From Symbiodinium natans (lineage: Eukaryota > Sar > Dinophyceae > Suessiales > Symbiodiniaceae): a stretch of 64,000 nt of DNA. Positions 34,744 through 45,309 of this stretch are shown piece after piece. The translations under genes and the position numbers were made by a program. Below the pieces are notes generated by a model. The model was given only the letters and a program-made list of their open reading frames with translations. It was not told where the DNA came from and made no database searches. Each line of letters starts with the position of its first letter. Within the stretch, counting starts at the first letter, position 1. The stretch spans positions 127,001-191,000 of the forward strand of contig CAJNDS010002310.1 of NCBI GenBank assembly GCA_905221605.1, written 5' to 3'.

Positions 34744-37130
34744 CTACCGTATCATGAGCTGGGCCCCACGATGAAACTTGTGCTGGACACGTGGCTCCCC
34801 CACCTGCCACTTGAGTGCCTAGTTGACATGCTGGGCTACCAGTTCTTAGCCATGGCCTCTGAGGCAGAAATTGAGGAGGAGCCTTCGGAGCAATACCATT
34901 ACCCAGAGCAAGCAGCAGTAAAGCGTGCCGGCACACCTGTGGCGGTCAAGCCAGGCAATCATACCTGGCCGATCTGCCTGCTTCACCGAGTCTGTCCAAA
35001 GGCGTCAGTCATCCTTCTCACACCTGAGTTAATTGATGTCCCTGAATGGAGTAGACTTTGGTTTGCGGTTGCTGGCAAAGTCCCCGCCAAAGGTACTGCC
35101 TTGCTGGTTACCCTGCGAGAGGGTGGTGGGGATGTGGCATACCCCGGTGTGTTCATTGAGCTCCTATCCCCTAAAAAGCTCCGCACCGGCCCGGGCGAGA
35201 GCAAAGCAATGCAGCCAGTCAATCTCACCATTGCCCTGCTCCTGACAGATGAGCAGCACAGCCATTTCGTGAACCAACACACACTACCAAGAGTTAGCCA
35301 GCTCGAGGTGCTGCCCGGTGGAGCTTCCACCCCGCTTTGGAATGCACTGCTGCACATGCCCAAGGAGCGGCAGCATGTCGCATTAGGAATTCCGATGGAG
35401 GACTCACCTCTTGACGCCATTCGGCAGCCACACTGGCTACCGGGTTTTCTCACGGACCTCGTGCTTGTTCTGATCATCGGATTGGTTGTTAAAGGGCATT
35501 GGCACGATTTGTGGGCCCAGTTGATTCATCCGGAGGTTTGCCAAGTTTTCAGGGGTAAGCATGAAACGCAAACTGACCAACCATCGCCAGCCGGAGGCCC
35601 AGGGTCCACGAATCCCTTGAATACCTTCCTCACAAATTGGCTCGCTGAGGAGCAAACTTATGGCAAGGAATGGACTTCGCAGCTACTGACCGGCGTGTTA
35701 GCGACGCTACCAGATGCTCCGCTGCCCAGCCAAGAGGACGCCCGGACTCCTGCGCTGTGGCATGCGGAGTGTCTGCGCTTGCCCCCTGACTCGTTGAGCA
35801 ATGAACACGACCCGCGGAATCGAGCAAGTATTTTTGCGCTCGCGGTGGGCCCCACCTTCCTGGCGTGTCTCGGCGACACCTTTTGGGGAGCTGATGGCCA
35901 TCTGGCGGCGCTGCTGGGAGCTTGCTCCTACGGTTTGGCTGCAAATCGCACCTCCGTATTCATTACTGGAGCGCCTGGCAGTGGCAAAACGCGCTCATGT
36001 GCTTTTCTCGGAGTGCTTGTGGCTTGCCTGACGAGTCGACTTACCCTATACACTGCTCATGGCAACGAGTCGGTCCGGGCCTATGTCGAGACGGTGGATA
36101 GGTTAACGTCAGCCAGCAATGACTTTGTTCGCAATCGCATCACTCGCATACCGGGCAACAAGGAGAAGGATACTTACAAGCTCCCCTTTGACGCGCATGA
36201 TGTGAATCGAGGGCTACTTGCAGCCACGACACACGGGACGATCGTGGCACGGCTCAGCTTCCCTTACTCGTTGCTCATTAATCGCCTAAAGGATGTGGAG
36301 CTGAGGCTCCGAGATGAAGCACAGCAACTGGGCACAGCAGGCTCCAATACCATTCTGACGCACATCAAGCATGCACTTGACGTCATGATCGGTGATCACA
36401 GACAGCCGGCAGGAGGGTCCCGACCCAACTACCACTATGTCACTGAACTGTTGGAGCAAAAGACTTGTGGCCTCAATGCGGTCCCTGCGGACCTTTATAC
36501 GCCGGCCACCTTGCCCGCGGCACTGCTCAGACAGACGGCCAAAAATGCAGGACCGTGGAAAAAGGGACAATCCGAGATGCCTTCTTGGGGCAAGCCCAAC
36601 TCGGGCTCGGGCTTTTCCGATGTCTTATTTTCACCGGTTTCCATGCTAGAGTCGATCCTTTGCATGAGTATCGTCAAGCCGAAACAAGCAGAGACAGTCA
36701 TGCAGGCCGCCGGGCTCAAGGCCATTGTCGGACCGGCCGTCAATCTCTCGCTCTGTTCCTCCATGCGCCTGCCCCCAGAGATTGCTGCCATCCTGTATGC
36801 ATGTCAGTATTCGGAGGCCTGTATTTTCGAGCTGAGGGGCCGAGCTCCCTACCTTCGCATGCCGCCAGGTCCCACGGTGCAGCATCTGCTCGAGCGGCCT
36901 CTGCGTAGCCCTGCTGGCAGGTGGATGGAGACCTGTAGATGGGTACGGGTGCCTACCCAGGATGAGACCCAAACCAAGTTAGGCAACAGCTATGACCTCA
37001 GCAGGGTGCTGGCGGACATTGTGCTTACCTTTGGGCACCAGGTGTACCCGGGGTCGCCCATTGGGTTAGTCTCCCAGTATGCCAAAATTGTGGTCCAAAT
37101 GAAGTTCATGCTGCAAAAAAGTGTCCCGGC
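34741..37130 (+). CDS. Superfamily 1 helicase, UPF1/ZNFX1-like
   Basis: The frame is open from 34741; ATG at 34771. Counting from that ATG: motif I GAPGSGKT at residue 400, motif II DEAQQ at 515, motif III GDHRQP at 541, a motif-IV-like SMRLPPEI at 664, and a motif-V-like IGLVSQY at 764. The order and the DEAQQ/GD-x-RQ spellings fit the UPF1-like SF1 family (ATP-driven nucleic-acid unwinding). N-terminal 380 residues are unrecognised and include one hydrophobic run (FLTDLVLVLIIGLVVKG, residues about 226-242). Motif VI with its arginines is not in this frame; it may lie in an unseen exon. Beyond about 37130 the frame runs antisense to a coding-like minus frame and probably is not coding. An AG at 34757-34758 would join it in phase 0 to the hydrolase-like frame. 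Confidence 0.65.
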
Positions 37131-37259
37131 GGAGCAGCTGGGAGGAGACCATATGAGCCTCATGGAGGCATGTCAAACCGCGGAGGACTTCCCGTTGACT
37201 GGTCCGCCTAGCACATGGAGTCTTGTAGCATTTAGAACCTTCCTTATGAAACACATTGC

Positions 37260-38767
37260 GGCTCTGAAACGCTTCTTCAGCGCTATCACCACCGCCTGCT
37301 CCACTGGCCCCACTCATGGTGTCTGTGTTTTCGTCACATGTCGAGCCTCCGGTTTCCTGTTCAACAGCGAGGCGGGCTTTGCCGGGGCCACCTCCTATGC
37401 CAATTGAATCTGGCGAACGAGCTCCGCAAGGTATGACTCCGTCCGGCGAGCAACTCCACGGCGAGGATGGAAGCGAGCCACAGGGCTGTGTCTCGTCCAC
37501 CTCCACGTCCATGCGGCCCAATGGCTCCGTCGATAGGGAGTTGGGCAGGAGGTCGAGGACTGCAAACCTTCGTAGCTCCTCCGCTTCCCACCTGGCTGTA
37601 AAGAGAGTGTCATGATCAAGCAGCACCAGGACCAGCCCCGGCGCCAGGACCCTAAGGACCGCCAAAACTTCCGGCCCAGCCCACGTAAAGTGCACAGCAG
37701 CCGTCCCCGCGGCCTGCGTGTTCACAAGGATGGGAAACCACTTTTCCTTGCGCGGACCCTCCCACTGCATTCGGGCAACAAGATGCCGTACAAAGAAGGG
37801 AAAGTGTGGGATGGACAAGAAGCAGCGACTATCAGTGACCAAGAGGAGGACGTGGGCACCCGCGGACTCCGCAGTCCGGAGCTGTGGAAGCAGACAGCCA
37901 AGCAGTGCCTGGTAGTCGATCGCAGGATGGAACCCTTGAGGGTCAGGCGGCTCACCGACGACTGCCCCCGCGGCCGCACGCAGTGGCAGCACGCCGCTTG
38001 GGGTGGGTTCCGGGAAGTTTTGATCACTCTCTAACGCCTGCGTGAGGTCGGCTGGTTCGGCAGGCCCTGGCCCATTTGCAACATTGAGCGCGTTAAGCTG
38101 ATGTGTGGCCTGCATGGCCGTTGCCGCCAGGGCTTGCGGGCATGCATGGGCAGCGTCGTGCCAGGGCGGCAAATCCTCTGACGCTGGTGCTGGATGTGGC
38201 AACGACTGGGAGGTGTTAAGCTCCTTCCCACCGACCTCGCTGTGCTTGTGTTCCCTGACCCGGGGAGGGATGGGTGGTGCAGGAGGTCGGGGGCTATTGC
38301 CCGGCCAGAAAACGCTGGGTTGATTCAGTGGTGGAGCCTGCATGGGCAAGGGCGACAGGGCTGCCTCCCTACCCGCTTCGTGTCCGGTGACTGCACATGC
38401 CCAGGGGGGGGGATCTATCGCGCCAACAGGCAGAGCACTCTGTGGTGTAGATAACACACGCCCCGTAAGGGCACTGCGATGAGCGAACGGTGGGTTGCAG
38501 GGCGAAACAAATTGAGTTGCTGTCTCTCAAAAAGGCAGAGTGATCCAGGCGCAGCAGATGTTGCACTTCCGGCGGGAAGCATTGGCACCAACCGGCTGCA
38601 TCCATTTCATCAGGCCGGATGACGCCTGCTTGCAACTGCCTGGTCATCGCGATATCACTAGTCCCTAGAGTGGCCAGTGCAGTTAGCTGTCCTCGCTTGG
38701 CAACAAAGACCTGGAGCAAGTGCGATCCCGCAGGGATCGTGTAAGGTTGACACGCATAGGACTCCAT
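37260..38767 (-). pseudogene. Unknown protein with LLDHD motif, one homopolymer frameshift
   Basis: ATG at 38767 (minus, context GCCATGG) opens MESYACQPYTIPAGSHLLQV. The frame changes at a run of nine C (plus G-run 38404-38412), after which the second frame runs to about 37260 and stays open to 37066. The core reads AGAHVLLLVTDSRCFLSIPH, FPFFVRHLVARMQWEG, FPILVNTQAAGTAAVHFTWA and LAPGLVLVLLDHDTLFTARW. The LLDHD after a hydrophobic strand recalls the acidic metal site of glycosyltransferases, but this is only a resemblance. N-terminal 170 residues of the second frame are Pro-rich linker. It is convergent with the helicase gene. The frameshift may be a sequencing error in a homopolymer. Confidence 0.45.
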
Positions 38768-39084
38768 GGCTGCAATCACCGAACGTGGCCTAACCTGCTG
38801 TCAAGAGTGGCAACCTAGACAGTTTCAAGAAACGTAGTTGGGCAACAATCAGCACCGGAGGCAACACCAATCACAGAAACGGAAACAAAACAACAAGAAA
38901 GAGTCATGGCATGCCAGCAACAAATAATCTAACCACCTCCATTTTGAGCCAATGCGAGCCCAGACGCACATACCGGTAGAGCCCTCGAATGCAAGCATAC
39001 CTCGAATGGCGGTTTGTTTGTAGCGGCAGCGCAGGTGCCAGCGAGCGTAATCAATTGAAGGAAAAAGAAAGGCAACCTCTACCC

Positions 39085-39235
39085 TGCCCATACGACTACT
39101 CTGGAAGCGCAATATGGTCCGCCAGCAGCACGCACCGAGTGGCCGTGCCGAAGGTTGCGTTGGAAAGTTTCCACATCATGGCGTCCGCCGTAAACCAGGA
39201 TTTGTGTGGCCTCGTTGGTCGGAGCCGGTAACAAG
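39085..39235 (-). CDS. Probable exon of a minus-strand unknown gene
   Basis: The minus frame reads TQILVYGGRHDVETFQRNL then RHGHSVRAAGGPYCASRVVV, with coding-like composition, between the 39566-40260 and 37260-38767 frames on the same strand. Ends are not fixed and no family is recognised. Confidence 0.3.
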
Positions 39236-39565
39236 GAGGGAAGACGCACTGGGCCCATACACACGCAACAACCTACCCGGTCAAGAAGGGGCAGAGGAGA
39301 GGAAGACTGGGCAGCCTTACCTGAGAGCCATGAAGTCCAGCGCGAAGCCATTGCACACGTCGGCCAACTTGCTCACGCCGCTTCCTGACCGTCTGCCCAT
39401 GCTAAGGGAGGCTGCAACTACAGTGAAGATGCAATCAATGCTCGCAACTCACTAGATCAGGCAAGACAACATTGCTTACTCTACTTCATCACCCTTTGTC
39501 TGTGGAGGAGGGAAATGCAGGAAGGTCGCGCTGCCATTTGTTCCATCTTCGCACAAAATTCGGGG

Positions 39566-40360
39566 CTAAGAGTCACTACCCGAATGCCCATCATCCTCGA
39601 GCATATGCATGGTCTCCTCATCTAGATGCTCAAGGATGTCAGTAGCAATGCGTTCATCAAGGAAACACGCTACCCACTCCAGGATGATGGCATGATCGTG
39701 GGGAACTGCATCAGACACTGCCTGCAAGAGCACATCAACTTTATCAGCGGTGAAACGCCACGCCAGTAAAAGGTGCTGCTCCAAATGCGCCCTGATCAGG
39801 TAAAGGGGATAATCCGCCTGGCTGTGCACGATGATGGGCCTTGCCCAGGCCAAAACGGCGTTCTGTTGCGGTCCGGGCGGGCGCCTAAACATGGCCAGTA
39901 GTGCCCCGTATTCCTTGGCCAATGCATTTTGCAAATCTTGTGAGAGGTCCCGTAGGTGATGTGCTAGCCAGGCTAGATGACCACCTACTGAGTGCGCAAG
40001 TTCGGCCGCTGCTACAGCAGCGATGGCCCGTTGGGTAGGGAGTCCTTGGGCCGCCAGGGTGTCGCGGATTCCCTGCAGAACCAAGAGCTTGGTGAGCGCT
40101 ATCCATCCAGCGCTACAGGTGTAGCTATTGCCTTCAAGGATGGGTTCGCCGGAAAAGAGCTCAGAGTGCTCATAAGGATAGCATCGTTCCCAGTCACTGT
40201 CTCCTCCGCCGCTGACAGCAGTGTAAAGGCTGCCGCCGATGACCAACGAAGAAGCCATGCTGAATGTCGTACTACGTCCAAAAGGGGCAGTCGCGCCTGC
40301 TCCATTGAGCCCTGCAGCATAGGAAAGGCAAGAGCAGGCTTGTAGCTGCCTATCACTCAA
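39566..40360 (-). CDS. Unknown alpha-helical protein
   Basis: A 264-codon minus frame. Its apparent first codon is TTG; an internal ATG (MASSLVIGGSLYTAVSGGG) is at about 40260. The body is helix-rich: RAIAAVAAAELAHSVGGHLA, LRDLSQDLQNALAKEYGALL, YLIRAHLEQHLLLAWRF, and an acidic C-terminus DILEHLDEETMHMLEDDGHS. No domain recognised. It is on the same strand as, and upstream of, 37260-38767; whether they form one gene cannot be told. Confidence 0.45.
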   Translation of the reverse strand: MSDRQLQACSCLSYAAGLNGAGATAPFGRSTTFSMASSLVIGGSLYTAVSGGGDSDWERCYPYEHSELFSGEPILEGNSYTCSAGWIALTKLLVLQGIRDTLAAQGLPTQRAIAAVAAAELAHSVGGHLAWLAHHLRDLSQDLQNALAKEYGALLAMFRRPPGPQQNAVLAWARPIIVHSQADYPLYLIRAHLEQHLLLAWRFTADKVDVLLQAVSDAVPHDHAIILEWVACFLDERIATDILEHLDEETMHMLEDDGHSGSDS

Positions 40361-40727
40361 CTCCTAATCTTCAAACATATGGACATGGTCAATCTTTCCA
40401 CGCAGGCACAAAACTGCCAACTCAAGAGGGGACGCAGGGCGTGTGGGTGCGGGCGCACTCACGTACCCTGACCACCTCCTCGATCCCTCCCCTGTTAGTT
40501 GGCCCCTCGCGGACATCCGTTAAGAGCCCTCGAAAGCCACCTAAAGATCACTGAGCCACTTGCACTGCTAAGAGCAGGGATCACGTCGGTGAGGGCTCAT
40601 TGCTCGTCAAACAAACGCGGCAGTGCATGCCTCTTTGCAGGAAGTGGAGTCCATGTCTACACTCTGAATCAATAGAACAAAAAGCTCCCTCAGTGCCGCC
40701 GTGTGAGTGCGGGCCCTCACGTGGCAG

Positions 40728-42434
40728 GAAGAAATTCAAACATCCTCCTCGACTTGCCCAGTGGCCTGGATCCTAAATTGGCTTGGGGAGGGGAAGAGTA
40801 TGGCATTATTCCGCATTTGCGCAACCCCAAGGTCCATCAGCTCCGTTACATGAAGCCTGAGCGAGAGGTGGGTGCAATTTACTCGCGTGATACTTACTAC
40901 GCGCTGGGTACTGGGGAAGGCTGACGCGGAGGTCACATAGCGCCTACGTGAGGCCCAGGCACCTATGATGCAGCCCCAGCGTCGGCAGACTGCAGCAACT
41001 TTCGCTGTCACACAGAAGGAAGGGAAACAACATAATGTTGCTTATGCACCTCACGATTGTCCAGTGGATGCTTTGCGCTGTATCCTCTTTAATGTGTGCA
41101 CTGTGTGCTTGAGCCTGTGGTTAATCATTGAACCGCGGGAAGGTCTCTCGGAGCTCATACAGATGTACCTGTGGCGACAACATCAATCAACGTTGGGATG
41201 TTGCTACAATCGCCTCCCTCACGTCGCTCCTGGATGCGAGAGGAACGAGGCGCTCTATTATGGGGGCTCGTTACCTCAGCCACGCTAGAAGTGTCCTTCC
41301 AAGCAGGAACAGCGGACTACCTTTTGACCCGCTAACTTGACTGAGCCAGCACTGCACGGCACCCAAATTGCTATACCACTCAAGCATTTGGTCAAAGATT
41401 GGAAAACGAAGGCAATCAACCAGACTTCCAAGGCAAAAAAGCCCTTGGGGTTCGAAAGGTCTGCGCACGGCCGCAGCAGGACTTGCAACGGCATCCTGGG
41501 AGTCGGAAAGAACAAAGGAGCGGCACTCAAGGTATCCACTGCGTTCCCTCATCACCTGCACGTACTTGACCATCATTTTTCAGGCTTTCTCCCTGGATGA
41601 CCCTGACGTTATCTACATGCACACCGTGGGTTCGAGTTTACGTCAGCAGCTTTTTCACTGGCAACGAGCGTGAGATTCCAAGAGGGTCATCCATAGTGGA
41701 CTGGTGGGTGTGCAGCTCTTACAGCCAAGAGGCCACACACAGTGAACGGTGCCTGCAGGCCAATCCACAAGGGCACAGCCAAGAGGCGACGTTGCGAGGT
41801 GGCGAATAACCCCAGTAGATCAGGTTGGAGGCAAGTTGGGCACATGTCACACAACAATTCAATGGTAAGGCGCAGGGTATTCCCTTCCAGAACTTCTTGT
41901 CGAAAGGGAGCAACGCACCAGACAATTTGGACCCTGCAGCCTTGGTCCTGTGTGGCACGCACAAGGGTGAGGTTGGCAACAAGGCCACTGTACCTTAGCG
42001 CTGCAGCGAGGGGCTGCTTTCCGGGCCGACCAAGGGGACTCTTGCATTGGGAGGGAAGGCGGTTTGAATTTTAGTGCAGACGTCAGCTACAAAGCTCTGT
42101 TCATTACAAAGCACAAAAGCTCGAGTCTCGAGGTAACCACTCCGTTGCCGCATGTGTTGCACAGTTAATATTTGCAGGGCAACATGAGGTCGATCATCAG
42201 ATTGAGGGGGGAGACTCCATCAAGCGGATTGATTGGACAGAGGCGCCTACTATGGTAGGACTCACCAAAACCGGATGCGCCTCCACCATTTGCTCAAACG
42301 AAGGGAATGCAACTTGCAACAAATACCGTGCCGACTGGCCAATCACGAAAATGACTAAAGGGACAGCAAAAGTCAGTTGTGTATTTGAGCATGCAGCTAT
42401 AGCTGCCCAAGGTGGTAGATGCAATTCTGCATAA
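40728..42434 (+). CDS. Unknown multi-exon protein, eight short exons visible
   Basis: I read exons at 40728-40867 (NILLDLPSGLDPKLAWGGEE), 41016-41093 (HNVAYAPHDCPVDALRCILF), about 41161-41330 (NINQRWDVATIASLTSLLDA), about 41400-41531 (ending GILGVGKNKGAALK), 41584-41666 (AFSLDDPDVIYMHTVGSSLR), 41876-41990 (GIPFQNFLSKGSNAPDNLD), about 42063-42140, and 42177-42434 (HEVDHQIEGGDSIKRIDWTE, then a Cys-containing tail to a TAA). Introns have AG acceptors (TTTTTCAG, TATTTGCAG). Donors are GTGGGT, GTGTGC, GTATCC, GTACCT and a likely GC donor after 41666, typical of dinoflagellates. Phases match at four junctions. No family recognised; the 5' end is not seen. Confidence 0.5.
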
Positions 42435-43153
42435 TACACGACTTACCAAGGTGACTGGCGAGCACATTGTGCCATGCAACACACAGAGTCCATAGCGCGC
42501 AGAGTTTGTAACCCCCATTTGTTGCCACACGAGGCAGACATCCGTCAACCTCCCCTAACTGGAGGGACAATCCTTTTTCGCCAACAGCGGTGGATGAGCT
42601 GGAAAGCAATCTCAAACATTTTCGAAGACTTTGCATTGGCATTCACACGTGCTTGAATGGAGATAGTTCCAGTCAGCTGCATGATGCTAACAGCGATACT
42701 ACTCCTTTTTTTTCTTTGTGGACTGGCGCCCCTTTACTACATCAGTAGCACAGTAGGTCGGTCTTGTTGGACTTGACACGTAGCGGGTGAACGAAGTCAG
42801 CGCGCAAACCACCAAGAACACCACGCAACCACCCAAAAAACAAGAAAACAGAAGCAATAAACCAAGCAAAGGCGCCGAAACTACTAGGAAACCCCACGCA
42901 CTTAGTACTCGAAGTTGTTGTTAAAGTTCCGGTGCAATCATACAGCATGAGCATGCGGGGAGTCGCAAATTGCGACACTGCCAGATCTTCAAAATCACCA
43001 TCATGTAGCTGCTGGTGCGACGTGAACAAGGTTATCATCGATAGTCAGGCTCCAGTCCAGTGCTCGTCGTCAAGGACAGATCACGGTCGCATTGGCAAAG
43101 GGATGGTCCCCAAAGGAGAGGAAAGACGTGCGTATGCCCCATGGTGGTTAGGC
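42435..43153. other. 3' flank and insertion site of the copia element
   Basis: No gene recognised. It ends in TAGGC (43149-43153), the left target-site copy of the retrotransposon. Confidence 0.5.
43149..43153. repeat. Target-site duplication, left
   Basis: TAGGC, identical to 53443-53447 immediately after the right LTR. Five base pairs is the usual duplication for Ty1/copia integrases. Confidence 0.95.
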
Positions 43154-43706
43154 TGTGAAAGTTTTTGACTTCCTTGTGAGTGCCTTTACAGTTGACAGGA
43201 TGTCTTGCACATGTGACATGAACCACGAGTTTGCATTGCATGAGTTGAGAACTGTGCTTGAACCGTTTGTTTGGTGTTAGCAGAAGCAGGCATGGACATA
43301 GCATGTTTGGAGCTTGGCTTGAAAGTGTTTCTTGCTTTGAGCTTGACGTGAGATGCTTGGAGTGTGCATGATGAGCAGAGAAGCACTCGAGATGCTTTAG
43401 GAGCATCCTTGAAGAAGTGCGTGTTGCTCTGAGTTTGCTCTTCAAACCTTGGCGGCCGACCCTCGCTTCGCTCGTGTCGTCGTACTGAGGTTCGAGCAGA
43501 GTGGCTGTGCACTTGTATGCTTGTTTTGCTGAAGCATTGAAGTCCTGAGAAGCACTAGGACGTTTGCATGTGTTCCTCCTTTGTTTAACAAAGTTGAGAT
43601 GGAATTCACGAAAGTGAAGCTGCGCTGACTCTGCGAGAGACTTGCCGAACACCTCTGGGTGTTTTGGCTCAAGCGTGGAGTGAAAAAGAGCTCTGCGTTT
43701 TTCACA
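43154..43706 (+). repeat. Left LTR
   Basis: 553 bp, beginning TGTGAA and ending TTCACA, a perfect 6-bp terminal inverted repeat. It contains TTTTGGCTCAAG at 43662-43673, the last 12 nt of the dinoflagellate spliced leader. Differences from the right LTR: CAGAAGCAGG/CAGAAACAGG, GGCGGCC/GGCCGCC, GAAGCATTGA/GAAGCACTGA. Confidence 0.97.
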
Positions 43707-43719
43707 TGGTAGCGGAGCG
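43707..43719 (+). promoter_or_regulatory. Primer-binding site, probably initiator tRNA-Met
   Basis: TGGTAGCGGAGCG starts at the first base after the LTR. TGGTAGC is complementary to the GCUACCA 3' end of eukaryotic initiator tRNA-Met, the usual copia primer; the match beyond seven bases depends on the host tRNA. Confidence 0.6.
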
Positions 43720-43743
43720 TCTGAGGACGTTCCAGTAGAGACC

Positions 43744-45309
43744 ATGGCCGCCCAAGCTCCGGACCCTTCTCAGGTGCCGGTACCGGACGTGAGTCCTGAA
43801 GAAGAGGCTTTGCTGTTTGGTCAAGCAGGCCAGACAACTTCGCGACCTCAGGAAGCACCGAACCCCTTTGAGTCCCCTCCGGCAACTCCTGCTCAAGCGC
43901 AGGCTTCACCAGCGGGCAGTCAGGCAGGGAGAACTTTGCCCACAGCCAGCGGTGGAGGAACCGAGACTGGGTTTCAAGCCATCGTGTTGGAAATGCTACG
44001 TCAGCAGAACCAGTCTACACTTGAGCTCTTGCGTCAGCAAGGGCAGGCTACTCAACAGAATCAGCAGTTGATAGCTGCTCTCATGAGACGCATGGACTTA
44101 GAGGAGAAACGCCGAAACGAGGCCGAAGAGAAGGCAGCTGAGACTGCTAAGTTGGTTGCTGAAGCTGCAGCTAAAGCCAAGACTGCAGACCCGTTTTCGG
44201 GACCTGGTGCCACAGCAGCGACGGGGTCGTCTTCGTCTACTTCTTTTAGTGGTGGGTCCACTCTTCAGAACCGAGCGGAGAAGTACCTACCGCCTTTGCC
44301 ATTGCTGGAGCATCAAGGCATGAGCAAAGGACGCATGCGAGAAGTGGAAACGTGGCATGGCTATGTGGAGACTTTGAGCTCGTGGTTGGCTTTGCAAGAC
44401 GAGTCTTTCGTTCGGGAGCTTCAGCTGTGTGTGAAGGTGAAACACGAGATACTCCAGAAGGATCTCAGTGTGGAAGTTGCAGCGCGGAGCGCTAAGCTGT
44501 TTTACTACCTGACCCAAGCCCTGGCAAAGTGGGAAAGGGGTCTGGAGTTGCTACGCTCTTGCTCGAAGCGACAGGCTTTGAGTGCCTGTGGGTACGAGGC
44601 CATGCGCACCATCACACAGCAGTACAGCATAGTATCCCGCATGGAAGCCGTCTTCGTGCGTGACCAGTGTTTGAAGTTGCAGCACACGTGCCAACATATT
44701 CGGCGGCCTACTGACCTCATTAGGCACCTTGAAGATGAGTTTTCTCGGTCTGAGGCAAAGCTGTCGAATTTCCCTGAACTTCTTCTGTCAGAGGCTGATC
44801 GGTGCAGTATCCTTTTGCAAGCGGTGAATACCGAGCTTCGTCAATACGTTGTCTTGCATGGGAAGAGCAACGACTGGAACTCATTGTGCAGCAGTCTGAA
44901 GTACTACGAAGAACAGCTTCGACTATGTGAGGCTCCAGGTGGAACGTCTCGATCCCTCAGTGACACTTTGTGTGATTACTGCGGGAAACGGGGACACCAA
45001 GCCGAGAAATGCTGGCAGAAGCAAAGGGATGAGAAGGCCCGTGGTGGTGGAAGTCCGGACAAAGGCAAGGGCGACCATGGAAAGGATCGAAAGACAAAGG
45101 AAAAGGGGACCGAAATCCCAAAGGTGGGGGAACTCCCAAAGGTGGAGGAACGCCGCGGGGAGGTGGAACTCCTCGGAGCGAGCACGGGGACAAGAGCCCC
45201 AAAGGGCGCGGAAAGGGCAAGGAGAAGTCGAAGAAGAAGAAAGGAAAAGGGAAAGGCCGTTACTTGGGTGAGCCCGAATCGGAAGCAGACTCTGGGGAAG
45301 CCACCTTGA
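43744..45309 (+). CDS. Gag (capsid/nucleocapsid) of copia element
   Basis: 521 codons from ATG 43744 (context ACCATGG). N-terminal 100 residues are low-complexity Pro/Gln/Ser. A Gln-rich and then KRRNEAEEKAAETAKL coiled-coil stretch follows at residues about 80-140. The capsid-like body (residues 190-400) reads WHGYVETLSSWLALQDESF and RTITQQYSIVSRMEAVFVR, with the helical spacing of copia Gag (UBN2-like) proteins. The zinc knuckle CDYCGKRGHQAEKC (C-x2-C-x4-H-x4-C) is at residues 410-423 and binds RNA. The tail is Lys/Gly-rich and basic. The frame overlaps the protease frame by 46 bp in the -1 phase. Confidence 0.9.
   Translation: MAAQAPDPSQVPVPDVSPEEEALLFGQAGQTTSRPQEAPNPFESPPATPAQAQASPAGSQAGRTLPTASGGGTETGFQAIVLEMLRQQNQSTLELLRQQGQATQQNQQLIAALMRRMDLEEKRRNEAEEKAAETAKLVAEAAAKAKTADPFSGPGATAATGSSSSTSFSGGSTLQNRAEKYLPPLPLLEHQGMSKGRMREVETWHGYVETLSSWLALQDESFVRELQLCVKVKHEILQKDLSVEVAARSAKLFYYLTQALAKWERGLELLRSCSKRQALSACGYEAMRTITQQYSIVSRMEAVFVRDQCLKLQHTCQHIRRPTDLIRHLEDEFSRSEAKLSNFPELLLSEADRCSILLQAVNTELRQYVVLHGKSNDWNSLCSSLKYYEEQLRLCEAPGGTSRSLSDTLCDYCGKRGHQAEKCWQKQRDEKARGGGSPDKGKGDHGKDRKTKEKGTEIPKVGELPKVEERRGEVELLGASTGTRAPKGAERARRSRRRRKEKGKAVTWVSPNRKQTLGKPP

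Noticed and set aside
43186-43745. Minus frames of 108-236 codons at both ends of the copia element
   Set aside because: They are antisense within the LTRs and appear twice because the LTRs are duplicated; no motif and no coding composition.
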